Shown here piece after piece: positions 25,249 through 29,735 of a DNA stretch of 29,735 nucleotides (positions are counted from its first letter, which is position 1; the number at the start of each line of letters is the position of its first letter). The position numbers were made by a program, and so were the translations under genes. This stretch comes from Gallionellaceae bacterium (GTDB lineage Bacteria > Pseudomonadota > Gammaproteobacteria > Burkholderiales > Gallionellaceae), in the NCBI GenBank assembly GCA_030646595.1, contig JAUSKS010000029.1, positions 1 through 29,735 of the forward strand, written 5' to 3'. Under the pieces are notes generated by a model. The model made no database searches and had not been told where the DNA came from. It was given only the letters and a program-made list of their open reading frames with translations.

Positions 25249-25340
25249 TGGATAGATTTGCCCGCGCCAATTTGATACCTGTGTACAGCATCTTTTTGTC
25301 CATCGCTGTCCGGCGAGATAAGGCGGGACGGTGAGCGAGC

Positions 25341-27572
25341 ATGAAAATTCAATTTAATAAATATTTCAGCCTGCGCCATTTCTATCCGGTCGTGGCTGGA
25401 TTAGCCTTGGTATTCGGTACGTGCGTGGTGCAATTATCCGAAAAAGGTACACTTAAATCCCTGCAACAACGTATTGAATGGCTGGCCTATAACGTGCGCC
25501 TCAACGCCAGTCTTCCGGAAAAAAATGTACTAGACCCACGTATCGTTATTGTAGACATAGACGAGAAGAGTCTTAAAGCGGAAGGGCGCTGGCCGTGGTC
25601 GCGCGAAAAAATTGCCAATCTGATAGATAAACTGTTCGAGAGCAAGGTGTCGGTAGTCGCTTTCGACGTATTGTTCGCCGAGCCGGAAGAAAATCCTGCG
25701 CAGCACGTCCTGGAAAAATTGCCTGACTCGCAAAAGAAAGTCCTGGAGCCAGCCTTGCGCGAAATGATGCCCAAGCTGGATGCCGATTCCAAATTGGCAG
25801 CCCAACTAAAAGGACGCAACGTGGTATTGGGTTATACCTTCAGAGGGGGGCAGCAGGAGTCAGTGGGGCAATTACCTCACCCCTTGTCCGGTGCAGACAG
25901 CGTCGTGTCACAAAATAGCCTGATTCCGATCATGCCTGGCTACAGTGCCAACTTGCCTCGTCTGCAACAAGCGGCTGCATTTGGCGGCTTTTTTGATGCA
26001 GATATGGATGAGGATGGCATTTTGCGCCGCTCACCTTTGTTAAAGCGGCATGGCGGTAAACTCTATGCCTCGCTGGGATTAGAGGCTGCGCGCGCTAATT
26101 ATGCCGGCGAAGCAATCGAAATACATACCGTGCCGGTAGGTGACAGTCTGGCTGTGGAATCAGTGCGCCTGGCGGGCTATGATATTCCGACAGACGCTGA
26201 AGGTCGTGTCATCATTCCCTACCGCGGTTCCCATCCCAGCTTTCCTTATGTGTCAGCCACCGACGTGCTGCATGGCGCGGTGGCCAGCACGGTACTGGAT
26301 GGCACTATTGTATTTGTGGGGACGACTGCACAGGGCCTGCTGGATATGCGTGCCACCCCCATGCAGGCCGTGTATCCAGGAGTAGAGGTGCATGCCAATA
26401 TTGTGGCCGGTATTCTGGATCATCGCTTTCCTGTTCATCCGGACTGGATAGAAGCGGCAGATTTGTTTTGCTTGCTGGTACTGGGTGTTGCGCTGTCATT
26501 ATGGCTGCCATGGTTAAGCCCGTTACGCGCATTATTATTAAGCATTGCCGTAGGTGCAACCTTAATCATGTTCAATATGTGGCTGTGGCGTGAACATGGA
26601 TTAGTGATGAATATCGCTACCCCGGCTATCCTGCTTTTTCTGTTGACCTTGCTTAACATGGCTTATGGTTTCCTGAGCGAGTCGCGCGGGCGGGCATTTT
26701 TAAAGGATAAGTTTGGCCAGTATGTACCACCGGCAGTCGTTGATGAAATGGTTCTTCATCCGGGAGAAGATTTTGGTTTTGATGGAGACAGCCGTGAAAT
26801 GACAGTACTGTTTTCTGATGTGCGTAATTTCACCACTATTTCTGAATCGCTCTCCGCCAATGAATTAAAAAAATTACTCAACGAGTTTTTTACCCCGATG
26901 ACGCGCATCATTTTTGACCAGCGTGGCACCATAGATAAATACGTCGGCGATATGATCATGGCTTTCTGGGGCGCACCACAGCGTAATGAACAGCATGCGC
27001 GCTATGCGTTGGATGCCGCATTCGATATGTTGCGCAAGGTGGAAGAGCTGAAGCCAGTGTTCAAAGCCCATGGGTTGCCCGAAGTGGACATCGGCATTGG
27101 GATTAACACGGGTTTGATGAATGTGGGCGACATGGGCTCGGAATTTCGTCGCGCCTATACGGTAATCGGCGACACCGTCAATCTTGCCTCTCGTCTGGAA
27201 AGTTTGACCAAATTTTACGGCGCTAAATTGATTGTCGGAGAAAACACGCGCAAGGGACAAGACCATATCTTGTTTCGTCAACTGGATCTGGTGCGCGTGA
27301 AAGGCAAGAAAGACGCAGTGAATATTTTTGAACCAATAGGCTATCGGGAACAGGCATCGCCTGAATTGCTGGCTGAACTTGAGCTTTACCAGCAGGCAAT
27401 AGACCAGTATTTTACCCGCCAGTGGCTGGAAGCCAAGCTTACATTCAAACGTCTGCAACAGCAAAATCCCGGTGTGCCTATTTATACTGTTTATCTTGAG
27501 CGTATAGAAATATTGCGCGAGCGCGGCTTGGGGCCAGAATGGGATGGAGTGTACGAACAGCGAAGAAAATAA
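25341..27572 (+). CDS. CHASE2-domain class III adenylate/guanylate cyclase
   Basis: A 743-residue transmembrane receptor cyclase. An N-terminal helix (about 15-32) leads to a large periplasmic CHASE2 sensor (about 35-370; LDPRIVIVDIDEKSL, GRWPWSREKI, FDVLFAEPE). Three membrane helices follow (about 372-455). The cytosolic cyclase domain (about 480-665) has metal-binding Asp493 (FSDVRNFT) and Asp537 (KYVGD), Lys533, Asp611 (VIGDTVN), Asn614 and Arg618 (NLASRLE), a complete class III active site. The Lys/Asp pair favours ATP as substrate, so cAMP is the likely product. The C-terminal 80 residues are helical. A CHASE2 sensor beside a FecR-domain gene is a pairing I have seen in other proteobacterial genomes. 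The ATG has only a weak GAGCGAG upstream. Confidence 0.92.
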   Translation: MKIQFNKYFSLRHFYPVVAGLALVFGTCVVQLSEKGTLKSLQQRIEWLAYNVRLNASLPEKNVLDPRIVIVDIDEKSLKAEGRWPWSREKIANLIDKLFESKVSVVAFDVLFAEPEENPAQHVLEKLPDSQKKVLEPALREMMPKLDADSKLAAQLKGRNVVLGYTFRGGQQESVGQLPHPLSGADSVVSQNSLIPIMPGYSANLPRLQQAAAFGGFFDADMDEDGILRRSPLLKRHGGKLYASLGLEAARANYAGEAIEIHTVPVGDSLAVESVRLAGYDIPTDAEGRVIIPYRGSHPSFPYVSATDVLHGAVASTVLDGTIVFVGTTAQGLLDMRATPMQAVYPGVEVHANIVAGILDHRFPVHPDWIEAADLFCLLVLGVALSLWLPWLSPLRALLLSIAVGATLIMFNMWLWREHGLVMNIATPAILLFLLTLLNMAYGFLSESRGRAFLKDKFGQYVPPAVVDEMVLHPGEDFGFDGDSREMTVLFSDVRNFTTISESLSANELKKLLNEFFTPMTRIIFDQRGTIDKYVGDMIMAFWGAPQRNEQHARYALDAAFDMLRKVEELKPVFKAHGLPEVDIGIGINTGLMNVGDMGSEFRRAYTVIGDTVNLASRLESLTKFYGAKLIVGENTRKGQDHILFRQLDLVRVKGKKDAVNIFEPIGYREQASPELLAELELYQQAIDQYFTRQWLEAKLTFKRLQQQNPGVPIYTVYLERIEILRERGLGPEWDGVYEQRRK

Positions 27573-27584
27573 CAGGGAGCCTGA

Positions 27585-27604
27585 GCTGGCGGTAGCTAGC
27601 CAGC
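27585..27604 (+). terminator. Possible terminator hairpin after the cyclase gene
   Basis: GCTGGC (27585-27590) and GCCAGC (27599-27604) pair around an 8-nt loop, 13 bases after the cyclase stop. The following bases are not T-rich, so only a weak or factor-assisted terminator is supported. Confidence 0.3.
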
Positions 27605-27833
27605 GTACTCTTGTTGCTAATTGCTAATAATATTCCCGACCTTAAAATTGTTTAGACAATGTTCAATTTCCCACCGCTTGGGTTTGTTTAGAGCCTGAAA
27701 TTGCAATTGCATGCCTTTGGGGACGAAGAAATTTTGCGTCCCAGGTTCGTGTTATACCTCCCCGATCCCCACCGTTAAGTATGGCATTAAGTACGTTAGC
27801 GTACAGAGTAAGCCAACGATTATAGAGACAATC
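27605..27833 (+). other. Long non-coding leader or intergenic region rich in small inverted repeats
   Basis: This is most of the 325-bp gap between the cyclase and the BON-domain gene. I see no believable gene: a 66-codon reading frame at 27711 lacks any recognisable motif and a Shine-Dalgarno. It holds ATTGT-TTAG-ACAAT (27647-27660), CCCA/TGGG (27670-27682), GGGACG/CGTCCC (27720-27742) and GTACG-TTAG-CGTAC (27791-27804). Two of them share the loop TTAG. Several could be operators or RNA stems of a long 5' untranslated region. No promoter pair with good spacing was found. Confidence 0.4.
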
Positions 27834-27859
27834 CTCTCAACAGATATATCTGTTGAGAG
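27834..27859. promoter_or_regulatory. Perfect 26-bp palindrome upstream of the BON lipoprotein gene
   Basis: The half-site CTCTCAACAGATA is followed at once by its exact complement, giving a loopless 26-bp palindrome centred at 27846/27847. AGACA (27826-27830) and TGTCT (27864-27868) extend the pairing beyond an internal loop. It ends 38 bases before the BON ATG. A dimeric regulator's operator or a regulatory RNA stem both fit. T-rich sequence follows (TCTTTCTTACTT), so attenuation is possible. Confidence 0.55.
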
Positions 27860-27897
27860 ACGATGTCTTTCTTACTTAATTAAATGGAGAGCATGCT

Positions 27898-28218
27898 ATG
27901 AAACAATTTAAATGGATTTTTACCTTTATCTTCGCTCTCACGCTGACTTCTATTGTGGGTTGCTCCTCTACGCCTACTCAGGAAGGAACGGGAGAATATG
28001 TTGATGACGCTGTGATTACCACCAAGGTGAAAGCTGAGATACTGAAGGAGCCAACATTAAATTCCTTTGAGATCAATGTCGAAACTTTCAAGGGCGTGGT
28101 GCAACTGAGCGGTTTTGTGGCAACCCAGAATGATATCAACCGGGCAGTCGCAGTAGCACGGGGCATCAAGGGTGTGAAATCAGTCAAGAACGATATGCGC
28201 CTTAAGGCTAATCCGTGA
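27898..28218 (+). CDS. BON-domain lipoprotein (OsmY-like, single domain)
   Basis: A 106-residue protein. The N-terminus is a lipoprotein signal with lipobox IVGC (Cys22); Ser at +2 favours outer-membrane sorting. One BON domain (about 33-104) reads VDDAVITTKVKAEILKEPTLNSFEINVETFKGVVQLSGFV, then ARGIKGVKSVKNDM, the standard pattern. BON proteins bind phospholipid surfaces and are often osmotic or envelope-stress induced. GGAGA (27886-27890) precedes the ATG at a good distance. It is followed on the same strand by a tiny membrane protein, a pair I associate with stress regulons. The long palindromic upstream region suggests its own control. Confidence 0.9.
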   Translation: MKQFKWIFTFIFALTLTSIVGCSSTPTQEGTGEYVDDAVITTKVKAEILKEPTLNSFEINVETFKGVVQLSGFVATQNDINRAVAVARGIKGVKSVKNDMRLKANP

Positions 28219-28291
28219 CAGGTGACAGGTGACGAGTGACAGGTACAGATGACCTGGTCACCTGTCACTCCGTCACTCGTCACCATTTTTT
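28216..28291 (+). terminator. GTGACAGGT-type repeat cluster forming a terminator-like hairpin
   Basis: The stop codon of the BON gene is part of a series of GTGACAG/GTGACGAG units. GGTGACGAGTGAC (28228-28240) pairs perfectly with GTCACTCGTCACC (28272-28284), and ATTTTTT follows, as in an intrinsic terminator. The 31-nt loop holds further GTCACCTGTCAC copies that allow alternative folds with the upstream units. Read-through to the next gene remains possible. Confidence 0.65.
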
Positions 28292-28308
28292 AAAAAAGGG
28301 AAGATACT

Positions 28309-28458
28309 ATGCTTTATACCATTGCAGTTGTATTGATTATTCTGTGGTTGCTGGGGTTGGTTACTTCTTACACCATAGGCGGTTTTATCCATATTTTGCT
28401 GGTGATTGCCATCATTATGATATTGGTAAATGTCATCAGCGGACGTAAACCTTTGTAA
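28309..28458 (+). CDS. Lmo0937-family (DUF5670-like) 49-residue membrane protein
   Basis: A very short gene starting MLYTIAVVLIILWLLGLVTS and ending SGRKPL. Two hydrophobic helices (about 3-18 and 25-42) flank the polar turn SYTIGGFIH, the compact pattern of Lmo0937-like proteins. The function of the family is unknown; members often sit near BON, CsbD or other stress genes, as here. AAGGGAAG lies about eight bases before the ATG. The next gene begins five bases after its stop. Confidence 0.85.
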   Translation: MLYTIAVVLIILWLLGLVTSYTIGGFIHILLVIAIIMILVNVISGRKPL

Positions 28459-28463
28459 CGCTT

Positions 28464-29735
28464 GTGAGCAACAAATATTTACTCGATGCCCTGCGGTTTT
28501 CCGAAAGCCGTTACCGCCGCTTGTTTGAAAGCGCGCGTGACGGCATTCTGTTGCTGAACTTTGAGACCGCAGCGATTGAGGATGTGAATCCGTATTTGAT
28601 GGAGTTGCTGGGTTATACCTACGCAGAGTTCATGGGCAAAAAGGTGTGGGAGATTGGCCCCTTCCATAATACCCACTTGAGCCAGGAATCATTTATGGAG
28701 CTACAGGAGAAAGGAATTATCCGCTATGACGACATGCCGCTAGAGAGCAAGAGCGGCGAGAAAATAGAGGTTGAGTTTGTCAGTAATGTGTATGACTGCG
28801 ATGGCATAAAAGTCATCCAGTGCAACATCCGCGATATCCGCCCGCGCAAGAAAACGGAAGCGAATATGCGCATGGCAGCCAAGGTGTTTGAGAGCAGCGG
28901 TGAGGCGATGATGATCACCGATGCCGAGGCATACATCATCTCGATCAATCAAGCCTTTACCCGCTTGACCGGGTACACGCTGGAAGAAGTGCAGGGACGC
29001 AATCCGCGCATGCTGGCCTCCGGCAAACAGGATGCCAATTTCTACCACACCATGTGGGAGGCCCTTAACAAGGAAGGTTACTGGCAGGGCGAAATATGGG
29101 ATAAGCACAAGGACGGACATATTTATCCAAAATGGATGTCCATCAGTACCGTGCATGATGAGCACGGCCAGGTAAGCAATTATATTTCCATTGCCACCGA
29201 TGTGACGGCGCGCAAGCAGGCAGAACAGCGCATCCAGTTTCTGGCCTATTTTGATGTGCTGACTGATCTGCCCAACCGTACCTTGCTGCATGATCGCCTG
29301 GAGCAACTGGTGGCTGCTTCCCATCGCGACAATCACAAATTTGCGCTGATGTTTATTGACCTGGATCATTTCAAATATGTAAATGATTCCATGGGTCATG
29401 AAGTGGGCGATGAATTATTGAAGGCAGTCGCCCTGCATTTGCAGCAATGTGTGCGCGAAGGCGATACCGTGTCGCGCATCGGCGGCGATGAATTTATAGT
29501 ATTGTTGCGCGAGACTGAAAACGAAGGGGCAGCCAGCGTGGCCGAGAAAATGCTGGCGTTGCTGTCCAGTCCGTATGATATTGGCGACTTGCAGATTTCC
29601 ACCCATGCCAGCATCGGCATCAGCATTTATCCCGATCATGGCGGTGATGCCGACACGCTGACCAAGCAGGCCGATATCGCCATGTACTACGCCAAAGACA
29701 AGGGGCGCAACAACTATCAGTTTTTTACGCCTGAT
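28464..29735 (+). CDS. PAS-PAS-GGDEF diguanylate cyclase, possibly GGDEF-EAL, truncated by the window edge
   Basis: An open frame of 424 codons from GTG at 28464 to the right edge. An in-frame TAA at 28446 and no other start codon between make this GTG the probable start. PAS 1 spans about residues 15-135 (RYRRLFESARDGILLLN) and PAS 2 about 140-265 (VFESSGEAMMITD, LTGYTLEEVQGRNPRML, then the PAC end ISIATDVTARKQAE). The GGDEF domain starts near 270 (LAYFDVLTDLPNRTLL) with an intact GGDEF at 340-344 and an RxxD inhibitory site (REGD, 331-334). It should make cyclic-di-GMP under PAS control. The DVLTDLPNR and FFTPD ends suit proteins that continue into an EAL domain, which would lie outside. 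No membrane helix is seen. Confidence 0.93.
   Translation, partial: MSNKYLLDALRFSESRYRRLFESARDGILLLNFETAAIEDVNPYLMELLGYTYAEFMGKKVWEIGPFHNTHLSQESFMELQEKGIIRYDDMPLESKSGEKIEVEFVSNVYDCDGIKVIQCNIRDIRPRKKTEANMRMAAKVFESSGEAMMITDAEAYIISINQAFTRLTGYTLEEVQGRNPRMLASGKQDANFYHTMWEALNKEGYWQGEIWDKHKDGHIYPKWMSISTVHDEHGQVSNYISIATDVTARKQAEQRIQFLAYFDVLTDLPNRTLLHDRLEQLVAASHRDNHKFALMFIDLDHFKYVNDSMGHEVGDELLKAVALHLQQCVREGDTVSRIGGDEFIVLLRETENEGAASVAEKMLALLSSPYDIGDLQISTHASIGISIYPDHGGDADTLTKQADIAMYYAKDKGRNNYQFFTPD

Noticed and set aside
27711..27911. 66-codon frame before the BON gene
   Set aside because: It has no Shine-Dalgarno or motif, crosses the 26-bp palindrome and overlaps the BON start in another frame.

Overview
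The window is an ordinary chromosomal stretch of a Betaproteobacterium, plausibly of the Nitrosomonadales/Gallionellaceae type. This is judged from the protein sequences and from the block rplM-rpsI-argC-DUF6776-bactofilin-erpA facing anmK-mepM-like-tyrS, an arrangement I associate with Betaproteobacteria. Housekeeping genes alternate with short mobile or repeat elements and with signalling and surface genes. No rRNA, tRNA, CRISPR array or intact insertion sequence was seen.

Left part (1-5000): the 5' end of coaBC runs off the left edge. A two-gene toxin-antitoxin module (Phd/YefM-type antitoxin, PemK/MazF-type toxin) with its own promoter and an operator-like palindrome lies between it and radC. 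radC and coq7 (ubiquinone hydroxylase) form a pair. A double-headed REP-like palindrome separates coq7 from two minus-strand genes, an EAL-CBS-GGDEF cyclic-di-GMP protein and a YdcF-family membrane protein.

Middle part (5000-12700): rplM-rpsI has a strong sigma-70-type promoter and a clear terminator. A 198-bp MITE-like element follows, and its right end appears to supply the ribosome binding site of argC. argC overlaps a membrane coiled-coil DUF6776 gene, followed by a bactofilin and erpA. A bidirectional terminator separates these from minus-strand anmK and an M23 murein peptidase. tyrS is divergent from that pair.

Surface-polymer part (12700-17400, minus strand): a processive family-2 glycosyltransferase, an outer-membrane beta-barrel translationally coupled to it, and a multi-pass GT-C/TMTC-like protein with C-terminal TPRs. 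Together they look like an uncharacterised export or glycosylation cluster. ilvD, with its own promoter, is divergent from it.

Right part (19400-29735): a 1689-residue secreted subtilisin-type protease carries about five cadherin-like repeats, an Ig-like domain, a VWD-like domain with a GDPH motif, and a terminal Ig-like domain. It is followed by a FecR-domain periplasmic protein and a CHASE2 class III nucleotide cyclase. The three same-strand genes are the best candidate for an undescribed surface/sensor system. After a palindrome-rich 325-bp gap come a BON-domain lipoprotein, a 49-residue Lmo0937-like membrane protein, and a GTG-initiated PAS-PAS-GGDEF protein cut by the right edge.
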